NCBI GenBank assembly: GCA_951799405.1
Contig: OX637354.1
Location: forward strand, 2,914,001-2,978,000
Reading direction: 5' to 3'
Source: Agapetus fuscipes
Lineage: Eukaryota > Arthropoda > Insecta > Trichoptera > Glossosomatidae
DNA length: 64,000 nt
This document shows positions 42,432-52,530 of this stretch, piece by piece (position 1 is the first letter of the stretch; each line of letters begins with the position of its first letter). A program made the position numbers and the translations under genes. Under the pieces are notes generated by a model, which was not told the DNA's origin, searched no databases, and saw only the letters and a list, made by a program, of their open reading frames with translations.

Positions 42432-42457
42432 ACTGAAGAAAGGCTCTCTCTTATAAC
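42432..42457 (-). promoter_or_regulatory. Possible Osiris core promoter (TATAA and TCAGT)
   Basis: On the minus strand, GGTTATAAGAGAG (TATAA at 42455..42451) is followed about 21 nt later by TCAGT (42436..42432), the arthropod initiator consensus. This would give a 5' UTR of about 150 nt. The spacing is shorter than the usual 30 nt, so only moderate support. Confidence 0.4.
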
Positions 42458-42504
42458 CGAGCGTCACACCAACACACGGGAGGGATATGCCCATACAACA
42501 CCAG

Positions 42505-42806
42505 TAATAATAATATTAGGATGATTTATTTGGTGAGAGCTTTTTTTGTGTGAATCACACCTCAAGCGAGCCCTCTACGAGATTGGTCGTCGCTGTAGAA
42601 TGCGCCAAATCTCGAGCAAGGCCCAGTTGCTGTAAGGGTGGATGGACCTTTAATGACCGGACTTTGGCAAAGGTAGATATGTGATTTTTTCAATTATATG
42701 AAGAGCATTATTTGAAAATATAAATGGTATTGTGTTCCACCGGGATTCGAACTCACAACCTTTCATTTACGAGTAAGCAGTGTTGCCACTGGACTTCGCA
42801 CCGGTC
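42505..42806 (-). repeat. SINE-C copy upstream of the Osiris gene
   Basis: TAATAATAATATTAGGATGA tail to CACCGGTC head. B-box-like GGGATTCGAACTCACAACC. Confidence 0.84.
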
Positions 42807-42861
42807 AATATATAGGACAGTACATCGTATTGCTATGTTTTTTTCGCGGGTCCTATTTAAT

Positions 42862-43078
42862 TAAGGTAGGTATGAGGCTGACCCTGTAAAAAAAATGGTT
42901 CACTTTGCCAATGTCGCTCCTGTTTCAGGGAAGGTCGGGATCTTGAAGTTTGGATTTCAATTTGTAAGTGCACATGCAGCATTTGTAAGAGCAAAATTAC
43001 ACGTGTCTGTTTGTGGGCATGCACTTGATATGAATCTTAAATGTTAAACATATCTTTGCAACTTAGATTATATACTTA
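42862..43078 (+). repeat. R265 copy (diverged)
   Basis: GGTATGAGGCTGACCCTGTA to TTGCAACTTAGATTATATAC. About 40 bases are missing inside. Confidence 0.78.
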
Positions 43079-43357
43079 TACGTTCGTATGAGGCTGACCA
43101 CCCATACTGTTCAATTTTATAACAACTTCGTTTAATTAATTTGAGATTCTGCTCAAATTTGATTCGCATATTAGACACGCATAAGTTCGTGTTTGCACAT
43201 GCAGCATGTAAACCTATAACATAAAACCCAAATCTCAAATGAACATACACCCTGCAACTCTTGCCGACCTTACCTGAAACAGGGGTGACACTGGCAAAGT
43301 GAACCATTGTCTACAGCATGGGTGGTCAGCCGCTTACCAACGTATAAGTAAAGGAAC
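43079..43357 (-). repeat. R265 copy, tail-to-tail with previous
   Basis: A short plus-strand R265 head (GAGGCTGACCACCCATACTG at 43090) abuts a reverse copy ending CAACGTATAAGTAAAGGAAC. Confidence 0.78.
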
Positions 43358-43709
43358 ATACACAACAAATTGCATATTAGAAAAGACAGATGAAGAAGTT
43401 GTACGGAGAGTCATATCCCTCTGATATTGGTGTGTACGCTTAACTGATGCATTAGTGTGCGTGACCCACATCTGGCGTCTCCCTCACACACACCTGCTGC
43501 TCTGCTCTCTTCTCTCATGGTCTCTTCATTAACACTGAAGTACTTAGAGCAGAGTATCATCTTAATTATCAGTCATGTACCTGAAGTACCAGAGTAGTCA
43601 AAGTAATTAGGTACAAATTAAATCTTCCGGAAAGGCAAAGAACGTACTGTTAGAAATGTGCGATTGTGTGTTTTTACTTGTGTGAGTGTAGCTGTGTCTC
43701 TAGACGTAA

Positions 43710-43885
43710 GAGCTCGTTCCCACTTGTCGGGTGTCGGATCTGTATATGAATCGGAGGTTCCACTGGCAGAAAAATTCGGACAAAATCGGTTTCCGATAAG
43801 TGTGAATAGCTCCATACATAATGTTCTGCCACTGGAACCTCCGATTAATATACGGATCCGACACCCGACAAGTGGGAACGAGCTC
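43710..43885. mobile_element. Harbinger-like MITE, TSD TAA
   Basis: Arms of about 58 bp: GAGCTCGTTCCCACTTGTCG leftward, mirrored exactly at the right end. TAA on both sides. 176 bp, non-coding. A 3-bp TAA target fits PIF/Harbinger. Confidence 0.85.
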
Positions 43886-43924
43886 TAAGTGTTTAAATAA
43901 TTGTACGTAGGATGAATTGTTTTA

Positions 43925-44395
43925 GTCATGCGTGCTTCCAGTATCCACCTACGGCTTGGAAACAAAAGGGCTCACTCAGTATAGCGCCAACAGACTGAGG
44001 ACGTGCCAAAGAGCCATTGAAAGGAGGATGCTGGGAATCAGCCTCAGAGACAGGGTTCCAAAACAGGATATCTGTAGACGCACTTGTGTCACTGATGTCA
44101 TACAGAGAGTGGCCTGCTTAAAGTGGCGCTGGGCTGGTCACGTTGCAAGGCAGGACCATGACAGGTGGCCGAAATGGATCGTCCAGTGAAGGCCCAGGAT
44201 GTTCAAGAGGGGAGCGGGAAGACCCCAACTGAGGTGGCTGGACGACATCAAGAGAACTGCAGGTAGAGGATGGCTAAGCACAGCAGCCGATAGACAGGAT
44301 TGGAGGACGTCTACGCCCAGGAGTGGACTGTGCCATGTGTGCCCTGTCGATATATGAACCTATGATAGAAGTGCGTGACCAGTAAAGCCTTTGAA
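43925..44395 (+). mobile_element. RTE-like LINE RT C-terminus
   Basis: Encodes LPVSTYGLETKGLTQYS, RAIERRMLGISLRDRVP, RVACLKWRWAGHVARQDHD, then after a stop GAGRPQLRWLDDIKRTAG. Typical C-terminal region of RTE-type endonuclease-RTs; broken by one stop. Confidence 0.82.
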
Positions 44396-44404
44396 CTAGA
44401 GTAT

Positions 44405-44586
44405 TACATGTCGTCGTCCCAGTGCTTGTTAGACTTATCTACTATTTTATTCAACGATGACCTTTTAATGAAACTGTCTAAAGAATTACATTCTACACAA
44501 TCTGAGCTAAGAACAAAACGTAAAACACGATAATGTGAGAGCTGCTTTAAATATTTTTTTAAATCAACTTACAGTTTTCATAATAC
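44405..44586 (-). mobile_element. Old MITE-D-related copy split by the DEK LTR element
   Basis: CCCAGTGCTTGTTAGACTTA to CAGTTTTCATAATAC; resumes at 47561 (ACATTGGTCCAGTACACATA). Other copies read straight through this point, which proves the LTR element inserted here. Confidence 0.8.
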
Positions 44587-45040
44587 TGTAACGAAATACA
44601 CTGGTAGATGTTTATTGGTGTACGTGTGTTTTGAGAGAATGTTCTGGCCCAGACGATTGTAATTGTAAGGTGTGTATGTAGGTAGGAAATGGACTCTTCA
44701 TGAAATAAATATGTCCAGAATCGTCTATACAACTGTGGTAGTGGAAGTTTCTAGGGCAGGCTGGAATGGCCCCTAGGTTCCGCTATAAGAAGGGCGACAA
44801 TGGGCTGAAGCGAGTCAGTCTTCGAAGCACTCACACAGAGGAATATCTAGTTACTAGGGCGACCAATATGGTGTAAAATAAATGTAATCTGTACGAAATA
44901 AATAAGTGTGTTAAAATAAATCTGTTAGAATAAGTCTGTTAAAAATAAATCTATTGTAAGAAAGTCTGTGTAAATAAACTGTATGGCTAACTTGTGTTAA
45001 ACTTGTGTTTTAATTAAAAGAACCCGGGAAAAACGTAACA
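44587..45040 (+). repeat. 5' LTR of the DEK element
   Basis: 454 bp, TG...CA. A TATA-like GCTATAAGAAGG is at 44782..44793. Several AATAAA motifs lie in the 3' half. Followed by PBS at 45042. Confidence 0.93.
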
Positions 45041-45041
45041 A

Positions 45042-45057
45042 TGGTGTCGGTGTGAAG
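45042..45057 (+). promoter_or_regulatory. Primer-binding site candidate
   Basis: TGGTGTCGGTGTGAAG directly after the LTR. TGG is the complement of a tRNA CCA end. The primer tRNA was not identified. Confidence 0.6.
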
Positions 45058-45395
45058 TTTAAAACCAAGTACCAAGTAAAAACTGTGCTTGAGACTTTTG
45101 AAAAATATATGTGGACAACATAATAAAAACTGATGAATAAAAAAAAAAAAGTTTTAAATAAAACTGATTAAACTTGAATTAAAAACGATCGTGTGGTTAC
45201 CCGCTAAAAATTTGATTGAAGTGTGGATAGATAACGTGTTAATAATATTGCGTTAGTGTTTGTAAATACTCATTAGCCGATGACGAAGCAAAGTAAATAA
45301 TCATTATCTAATATCATTATTTGAAATTTAAAAATATTTTTTGTGTAAAATAATTTGTTTTGAAGTAAATTTAAATTTTTGTTAAAATAAAAAAA

Positions 45396-47102
45396 ATGGC
45401 TAAGGTGAACATCAAGGACCTCAAAGTCTCGGAGCTTAAAAATGAGCTTCTGGAGAGGGACCTGGAGACCTCAGGAGGGAAGGCAGCCTTACAAGCACGC
45501 CTCATGGAGGCCTTGGAACAGTCAGGCGAAGACCCGGCATATTTTGTCATGGCGTCTGGAGGGGACCGCGAGCGAGCCGTGGAAGAGTTTAAAACAAAGA
45601 TGGCTGCCAACTTCAAGAGCTTGAGGGAAGACCTAGCTGGTTGGAAGGAGGAGATGGCTAAAAACCTAGCCTTAAAAATGTCGGTGGACACTGATAGTGT
45701 AAAATTAAGTGATAATCAGGATGACAAAAAGGCCGATATGTCAACTGAGGATGAGTCATCTCAGAAGTTGGGGAAGGGAGACCTGAAGGCCAAAAACAAC
45801 GGCCAGCTCAAGGCTGAGGACGCAGCTGACAGCAAAGATGACAAAGATGATGTCAAGTCGGCTGAAAACGGCAAGAGTGACTCGGCCGAGGTGAAGGCTG
45901 ACAAGGATGCGAAGGAGGAGACGGACGCCAAGGAGGAGGATGAGGACGCCAAGGACAAGAAGGGCAAGGCCAAGAAGGCCAACAGTGTGAAGAAGAAGCC
46001 CGCGCCCAAGAAGAAGGCGGAGGAGGCCGTGGAGGAGGCTCCCAAGAAGAAGAAGGCCGTGGAGCCGCCGGTGCCCGTGCCCGCGGGCCGGGGCATCCCC
46101 ATCGACCACATCCCCGACGTGGAGGTGGCCATCTCCAGGTTCAAGATGGAGGACCTCAAGTTCCGGTACAATCAATTGTGCCGCACGAACCTCATCAAGC
46201 GCAACAAAAAGAAGTTCAAGGGCTACGAGTTTGAGAAGGACACGCCTGAGCACAAGGCCAAGCTGGAGGAGGTGCAGAAGCTGGAGCCCAAGCAGCTGCG
46301 GACGCTGTGCGAGAAGCTGGGCTTGGACAAGAGGGGCGCGCCCACGGAGCTGGCCAGCAGGGTGGTGGGCTTCCTGCTGCTGCCAAAGCAGGTCTCCTCG
46401 CACGCCAGGGGGCTGATGAAGGAGAGGCCGGTGACTGACCGCGGCGAGGCCACGGGAGGCAGGCCCAGAAGGTCCGCTGCTGCTATTGTCAAGAGAGGTT
46501 ACTCTAACGAGGAGTATGAAACAGATCCGGAAACCAAAGTGCGGGGACCCAAAGTCAGCAGGGATGAATTAGGGGATTCAGATGGCTCGTACAACCCGAG
46601 TGACTCCGGACAGGAGGCGGACTCTGACTTTGACCCGTCAGTGGGGGAGGGGGGCGCTCCCTCCCGCAGGCGCCGTGCCCCCGCCCGCAGGGGCTCAGCC
46701 AAGCAGAGCAAGCAGAAGGGACGACCCAAGCATGGCGCGGCAGGAAGCCACTCAGCGAGTCAGAGGACGAGAGCGAGAGTGAGAACTTCGCTTCCGAGCA
46801 GGAGAGCGGCTCCGACGACCAAGGATTCTGATCCTTTGACGCCGGCGAGCAAGCGGGGCCTAGGAGCGGTGGCCGCCCGGGGACGCGAAGCGGTGCCCCC
46901 AGCCAAGGAAAGGCGCCCATGCCGGCCGCCAAGAGGAAAGCACCCCCCCCCACACCAGCCAGCAATGACGGGCAAAACCCTAAGGGAAAAATACCGTGGA
47001 ACGTCATTTTTCCTGACCACTGGATGCAACTGTGGGTCAAACTGCCCGTACCTTCTTAAAGAAAAGACTGTTCCGGGGCGGAACAGTCTAAGGGGGGGAT
47101 AA
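45396..47102 (+). CDS. SAP/coiled-coil (Gag-like) + DEK-like chromatin protein fusion
   Basis: 568 codons. Residues 1-94: a SAP-type motif (VSELKNELLERDLETSGGK, LQARLMEALEQSG) and a coiled coil, as at the N-terminus of some retroelement Gag proteins. From Met95 (MSVDTDSV, plausibly the host start codon): a Lys/Asp/Glu-rich stretch, then a DEK-type domain (about 228-335) with IPIDHIPDVEVAISRFKMED, KFKGYEFEKDTPEHKAKLEE and LCEKLGLDKRGAPTELASRV, then RRSAAAIVKRGY and an acidic/basic tail. DEK is a chromatin and DNA-topology protein that binds cruciform DNA. From about residue 445 the frame seems shifted: the +1 frame encodes the acidic serine-rich run SESEDESESENFASEQES expected of DEK. The printed C-terminus running into the polypurine tract is probably not original. 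Confidence 0.85.
   Translation: MAKVNIKDLKVSELKNELLERDLETSGGKAALQARLMEALEQSGEDPAYFVMASGGDRERAVEEFKTKMAANFKSLREDLAGWKEEMAKNLALKMSVDTDSVKLSDNQDDKKADMSTEDESSQKLGKGDLKAKNNGQLKAEDAADSKDDKDDVKSAENGKSDSAEVKADKDAKEETDAKEEDEDAKDKKGKAKKANSVKKKPAPKKKAEEAVEEAPKKKKAVEPPVPVPAGRGIPIDHIPDVEVAISRFKMEDLKFRYNQLCRTNLIKRNKKKFKGYEFEKDTPEHKAKLEEVQKLEPKQLRTLCEKLGLDKRGAPTELASRVVGFLLLPKQVSSHARGLMKERPVTDRGEATGGRPRRSAAAIVKRGYSNEEYETDPETKVRGPKVSRDELGDSDGSYNPSDSGQEADSDFDPSVGEGGAPSRRRRAPARRGSAKQSKQKGRPKHGAAGSHSASQRTRARVRTSLPSRRAAPTTKDSDPLTPASKRGLGAVAARGREAVPPAKERRPCRPPRGKHPPPHQPAMTGKTLREKYRGTSFFLTTGCNCGSNCPYLLKEKTVPGRNSLRGG
47066..47088 (+). repeat. Hairpin before the 3' LTR
   Basis: GACTGTTCC, loop GGGGC, GGAACAGTC: a perfect 9-bp stem just ahead of the polypurine tract. 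Role unknown. Confidence 0.85.
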
Positions 47103-47556
47103 TGTAACGAAATACACTGGTAGATGTTTATTGGTGTACGTGTGTTTTGAGAGAATGTTCTGGCCCAGACGATTGTAATTGTAAGGTGTGTATGTAGGTA
47201 GGAAATGGACTCTTCATGAAATAAATATGTCCAGAATCGTCTATACAACTGTGGTAGTGGAAGTTTCTAGGGCAGGCTGGAATGGCCCCTAGGTTCCGCT
47301 ATAAGAAGGGCGACAATGGGCTGAAGCGAGTCAGTCTTCGAAGCACTCACACAGAGGAATATCTAGTTACTAGGGCGACCAATATGGTGTAAAATAAATG
47401 TAATCTGTACGAAATAAATAAGTGTGTTAAAATAAATCTGTTAGAATAAGTCTGTTAAAAATAAATCTATTGTAAGAAAGTCTGTGTAAATAAACTGTAT
47501 GGCTAACTTGTGTTAAACTTGTGTTTTAATTAAAAGAACCCAGGAAAAACGTAACA
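47103..47556 (+). repeat. 3' LTR of the DEK element
   Basis: Same length and sequence as the 5' LTR but for one base near 47542; followed by TSD ATAC. Confidence 0.93.
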
Positions 47557-47776
47557 ATACACATTGGTCCAGTACACATACAGATATTGCTCTTGTAAAG
47601 TAACCTCTGAAGCGCTATTCTACTAAATTCCTTACCTTACCGGTTTGCGTCCAATAATAAGGTGTATCTACTGTGATTTTTTTTTTATCTATGTGCAGTT
47701 CTTTCGCAAGTGCTAGCAAGCTCCGACTTGGATTGATATCCAAAGTGTTAGGAATTTAGCAGAATAGCTCTTCTAT

Positions 47777-48030
47777 TTCTTGACTGATAGGTTGGTATGA
47801 GGCTGACCACCCATACTGTAAAAAATGGTTCACTTTGCCAATGTGACCCCTGTTTCAGGGAAGGTCGGTAAGAGTTGCAGGGCTTATGTTCATTTGAGAT
47901 TGGGTTTTTTTTATATTGTAGGTCCAAATGCGGCATGTTTGAGCGCGAAATTATGCGTGTCTGCTTGTGGGAATGCATTTAATATTAATCTAAAATGATA
48001 CATATCTTTGCAGCTTAGATTTCGATTTAG
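47777..48030 (+). repeat. R265 copy
   Basis: TTTCTTGACTGATAGGTTGG to TTTGCAGCTTAGATTTCG. Confidence 0.86.
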
Positions 48031-48339
48031 AATGGACATAAGACAAACAAGCACTGAGAGACGATGCATTAATAGAAACGCATGAGTAATGGCATGCATG
48101 ATAGCCAGTAATTACAATGCACAGATGAAGTGTACACGAGTCAGTAGGTGTTACGTATAACTGAGTTCTATTTCACTTTCTGTGGAGGAACATCTTTAGC
48201 TACACATGTTAACTAATATCTGCCGCCTTTCTCTGAGCTGCACACAGGCCATGCTACAATGGTGGTAGTCTCTACGTGTGAGTGAATCTATTGGTATAAA
48301 TTAATTCATACACCTAGGTCAATCATCTCATGTTGGGAT

Positions 48340-49310
48340 TGAAACTATTGGTTCCGCAACCAGCCTTTTTGAGACAATTGTATCTGTAGCCTGTCTTGTC
48401 GAGGCTGTTGGATCAGCAATCAACCTAGCTGAGACTATTGGATCCTCAGGAAACCTTTTTGAGACTATTGGATTAGCAGCCAGGCTTGTTGATTCTATAG
48501 GATCAGCAGGAAGCCTTGTTAAGATCATTGGATCAGCAGGAAGCCTTTTTGAGACTATCGGATCAGCAGCCAGGCTTGTTAAGACCATTGGATCAGCAGG
48601 AAGCCTTTTTGAGACTATTGGATCAGCAGGAAGCCTTGTTCAGACTATTGGATCAGCAGGAAACCTTGTTGTTGAGACTATTAGATCATCCTGAATCCTT
48701 GTTGAGACTATTGGATCAGCATGAAGCCTTGTTCAGACTATTGGATCTGCAGGAAGCCTTGTTAAGACCATTGGATCAGCAGGAAGCCTTTTTGAAACTA
48801 TTAGATCAGCAACCAGGCTTGTTGAGACTATTGGATCAGCAGCCAACCTTGCTGAGGCTGTTGGAACTGCAGACAGCCTTGTTGAGACTATTTTAGTAGC
48901 AGTTAGTGTTGGATCATCAGGAAGCCTTGTTGTGACTATTGGATCAGAAGCCAGCCTTGTTGAAACTATTGAATCAGAAGCCTGCCTTGTTGAGACTATT
49001 GGATCAGCAGTCAGCCTTGTAGAGACTTTTGTATCAGGAGCGAGCCTTGCAGAGACTATTGGATAAGCGTAAAGCCTTCTTGAGGCCATTGGATCAGCAG
49101 CCTATCTTGCTGAGAGTATTGAAGCAGCAGAAAGCCTTGTTCAAACTATTGGATCAGCAGCCAGGCTTGTTGAGACCTTTGTATCAGCAGCCCGGCTTTG
49201 AGACTTTGGCAGCAAGCCTTGCAAAAACTATTGGAACATCAGAAAGCCCTGTTGAGACTATTGGATCAATAGGAAGCCTTTTTGAGACTATTAGACCAAA
49301 CCTCAAACTA
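48340..49310 (+). repeat. Minisatellite, 30-bp unit, about 32 copies
   Basis: GGATCAGCAGGAAGCCTTGT followed by TGAGACTATT repeats with variation. Because 30 is divisible by 3, frames stay open on both strands as 10-residue repeats (LLDQQEALLR; PIVSTRLAAD). Nothing else supports a gene: no splice signals, and frames break between blocks. Confidence 0.92.
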
Positions 49311-49785
49311 GATTGAGAACTACTCAACGATATTGAGATATTTTTTTCTTCGCCAATATTTTTTAATCCTCTCTCGGACATAGCCCTCCCTCGTCCTTCC
49401 ATATCCCATACACAGAAACTTCTCGAGACGAAATTCAATTGAATACATCGAGAAAGGAAGATGATGATGACGATGAAAGAACCGGATGTGAAACTGGCGG
49501 TTGATTTTGGTGTTTTGGGTTAAACTGTAAAATATAATAAGTAAATAAATAAATAATTATATTATAGTGCAATTTGAGGACAGCAACTTCGAGTTTCCAA
49601 ATAAGCCGGCATGAGTTATGTCGATGACTTTCTTCTTGCCCGGCATTCCATATCCCCAGTGGTACCAACAGCATGTGATATACTACGCGTAGAAGGAGTT
49701 GGTGGTACCGGTGGGCAAACACACACGCACATGTGACATGGCGTGCCAATAAACTAAGTAAAAAAATCAGGCACTTCAACTGTCA

Positions 49786-50240
49786 ATGATACCTACTCCT
49801 CATGTTACATTACTACATTGGCTTCGTTTTCCTGAGAGGGTGGTCTACCGTGTGTGTTTGATGGTATTTAAAGCCCTAAATGGTTTGGCTCCATCATATC
49901 TGGCAGACATGTTTTCCCCCGTTGAGGTGAGTGTGAGGGGGCGGACACTTAGGTCAGCGGGGTGTCGAGCTGTCAGGTTGATGCAGCCTCGTCGTCAAAT
50001 ATGCACTAATTTTAGGGATCGCGCTTTCCGGTTTGCGGGACCAGTGGAGTGGAACAGACTGCCACCCGGAGTGAGGGTTTCGGAATCTGTTGGCATTTTT
50101 GAGAAAGCACTCAAACAGCACCTTTTTAAAATACCTCATTCATGATTAGGAGGACCCTTGAGGTGTGACATACACAAAAACGGCGTTCTTTTGTCATGTA
50201 TTAAATTTTAATTAAATAAATTATCCTCATATATATGTAT
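49786..50240 (+). mobile_element. CR1-like LINE, RT C-terminus and 3' end
   Basis: Encodes LLHWLRFPERVVYRVCLMVF, KALNGLAPSYLADMFSPVE, FRDRAFRFAGPVEWNRLPPG, then VRVSESVGIFEKALKQHLFK and stop at 50145, the classic end of CR1/Rex-type RTs. The 3' end has a TTAATTAAATAAATTATCC repeat. Confidence 0.88.
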
Positions 50241-50319
50241 ATTACATTATCAACATTGTACAATATTTAAGCAGTAACTGTTTTGAAAAATTTGTAATTT
50301 ATAATTTACTCAATACAAA

Positions 50320-50563
50320 CGGTGCTATTCTTAGACATTTTAGTCGTCCGTTGAGCCCACGCTTTGACAAACTAATGATGCATTTGTATGAAGACGTGTC
50401 AATCCAAGATGGCCGCAAGTGAACACCTGATTTGTTTTCATATAAATATTACCGAAATTCGGTAGGTAAGAATGACCGTGGTGATGAGACTTTCAGCCCA
50501 AGCATCATTGGTTTGTCAAAGCGTGGGCTCAACGGACGACTAAAATGTCTAAGAATGGCACCG
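50320..50563. mobile_element. Inverted-repeat MITE
   Basis: CGGTGCTATTCTTAGACATT and on to CCACGCTTTGACAAAC (left) is mirrored by GTTTGTCAAAGCGTGGGCTC to AATGTCTAAGAATGGCACCG (right); arms of about 58 bp. The interior includes the ATTCGGTAGGTAAGAATGAC block also found in the foldback at 53793..54473. Confidence 0.8.
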
Positions 50564-50624
50564 AAAACGTCTAACGGTATCACAATGCAATACATTTCTA
50601 CAGCCTGTTGCGTAATGGCCAGTA

Positions 50625-50801
50625 CAACCTTCCATTTACGAGTCCGAAGTGTAGCCACTGGACTACGGACCGATCCAAGAAATGCCAACAACACGCGGTG
50701 TACCTGAGCGGTCACCCATCCAAGTAGCATCCGCGCCCAATGTTGCTTAATTTCGGTGATCTAATGAGAACCGGTGCTTTCAACATGGTATCGTCGTTGA
50801 C
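50625..50801 (-). repeat. SINE-C head with 5S rRNA-derived start (copy 2)
   Basis: The minus strand reads a 118-nt 5S-like segment (50801..50684), then TTGGATCGGTCCGTAGTCCA and a B-box-free remnant, truncated at 50625. The 5S C box reads GGATGCTACTTGGATGGGTG. Same order as 24887..25228, so this is a family feature. Confidence 0.85.
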
Positions 50802-51344
50802 AAAGTGTAAGGAATTTAGCAGAATAGCGCTTCTAGCCAAAGGAAACGTCCTTTTGAAGAGTGAGTGAGCGAATAAGGATGTGGGTCGTCCGTAATAACG
50901 GGAGCACGCACTGTGGTCACCTGAGTAGATACAAAACATTGCGTGAATTTCTCTCGATCGTGTAAAAAAGATAATACATGAAAGATACAACAGCGCCCCT
51001 AGTGAGTGATTCAGTTTTCATACATCTTTGTAATATATTAATCGAAAGACTCGTTTAACAGTACCTGCGCACTGCTCAGTGGGCGGAGAGGCAGTAGTGA
51101 AATTAAAATCATATCGAAATCTCTGAAATTTAGTAAGTAGGTTACTAGGGGACTCTGCGTGTGCAGTTGGCGCTATAAATCAATTAAAAATTAAAAATAG
51201 TGACGCATCCAAGCTAGGTTCACATAGAATGCTTGATTTTAAGACCATCTTACGTATAATCTAAGTTGCAAATATATTGTTACGAATGCATGAGTTTTTT
51301 TTAAATAAATAGATTAGTGGAAGGGAATGCAATTCACCAACCAA

Positions 51345-51566
51345 ATATGCTCTGCGCTGGGTTGAAAAAATTCATAAAGCCTTTACCAAAGACCGGTCAC
51401 TAAAAGGTCCATCCAGCCTTACAGCAACTGGGTCTTGCTTGAGTTTTGGCGCTTTGTAGCGACGACCAAGCTCGTACACCTCTGCGGCACTACAACAAGT
51501 GTCGTAGACCCCTAGAGTCTCTAGAATGTAGGGAGTCTCCCGCACAGGATTTCTTAAAAAAAAAGT
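51345..51566 (+). repeat. SINE-C 3' part, poly(A)-tail variant
   Basis: GCGCTGGGTTGAAAAAATTC to CTCCCGCACAGGATTTCTTA and a short A run. Confidence 0.82.
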
Positions 51567-52500
51567 AATAAAGAAGGATCTTTATTGGCGAGTCGTTTAT
51601 TTAAAAGTAAAAATACTTCTTCATCAAAATTATAGCATTTTTGCAGGCAAAACATCGAAAAATCACATCCTCCATTTTGACTGATTGATTGTAAAGGCGC
51701 TTCCCGAAACCGGTTGTGATTTTATGGCAATGGCTGAGTACACGTTGCCGGTACTATTTGACGTGATTGCTGTCGCGCCAGTGAAAGCAGAGAGGCACTT
51801 GCTCGGTGCGAAGTAAGTTGAGGACAGTAATTAAGTATTCACGACTGTCTCATTAGGCTCACTATGCCCGTGTGTGCGTGGCCTCACGCCGAATCAGCAA
51901 AAGCAGGACACTGACACACTGGGAGGACTTGTTCTGCTCTTGCAAACGCAACTAAGCTACACATATAGTGTAACTTGCCTGCGTTATCCCCAAAGGGATC
52001 GCATGTGGCGCTTCGGGACCTATTTTTTTTCATATTTCCTTGAATAGTGTTCTCATTATAAAAAATCTGCTCCACTTTGAAACTTAACAGTGTATCATTC
52101 TGTAATTAAAAATATTTCCAAAAAATAACGCATCAAAAGAATGACAAGAAATGTGAACGAAAACATGTTTTTTAAATATTTTTTAGCAACATTTTTAAGC
52201 TGTAGTATAAAAAAATTAAATGTTTAGTGTACATAAAAAAACCAATAAACACGCTTATTTTGTCACTCTTTTACTAAGGCCATAAATTACATAAAAAAAA
52301 ACATATTTAAAAAAAAAACGGCAATTTTCGGAAAGCGATGTCTTGAATAGATTCCAACAGAAGAGATCCAGTCTTTCAGTTTCTCTCAGGTTTTCGTACC
52401 GGTTAGGTGTGCCCAGCTTTTATAAGAAATCACAACCTGATCTGGAATCGGAGCTCTGAAACAGGCTGAGGCTGGCCGCCTTGCTTTTTAAAGTAAGTAG
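51567..52500. other. No gene; one SINE-B fragment
   Basis: AT-rich. A SINE-B 3' fragment lies at 51946..52025 (GCAACTAAGCTACACATATA, reverse). Otherwise nothing recognised. Confidence 0.5.
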
Positions 52501-52530
52501 TTTCTATTCGCCAACGCTTCGGTCGATTGA

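Larger units (their letters stand above)
44587..47556 (+). mobile_element. LTR retrotransposon carrying a Gag-like/DEK-like fusion, no pol
   Basis: LTRs of 454 bp each (44587..45040 and 47103..47556) start TGTAACG and end CGTAACA. By eye they differ only at one base (CCCGGG versus CCCAGG near the end), so the insertion is recent. Target duplication ATAC at 44583..44586 and 47557..47560. A PBS-like TGGTGTCGGTGTGAAG starts one base after the 5' LTR, and a polypurine run AGGGGGGGA precedes the 3' LTR. The only long frame is 45396..47102; there is no protease, RT, RNase H or integrase. It is therefore non-autonomous and must be mobilised by a partner. Confidence 0.93.

Noticed and set aside
45756..47248. 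Long minus-strand frames (215, 136, 161, 162 codons)
   Set aside because: Shadows of the GC- and lysine-rich plus-strand ORF; Leu-rich products with no motif.
48516..49316. Repetitive frames LLDQQEALLR and similar as a possible gene
   Set aside because: The 30-bp period opens frames on both strands and they break between blocks; no splice or domain support.
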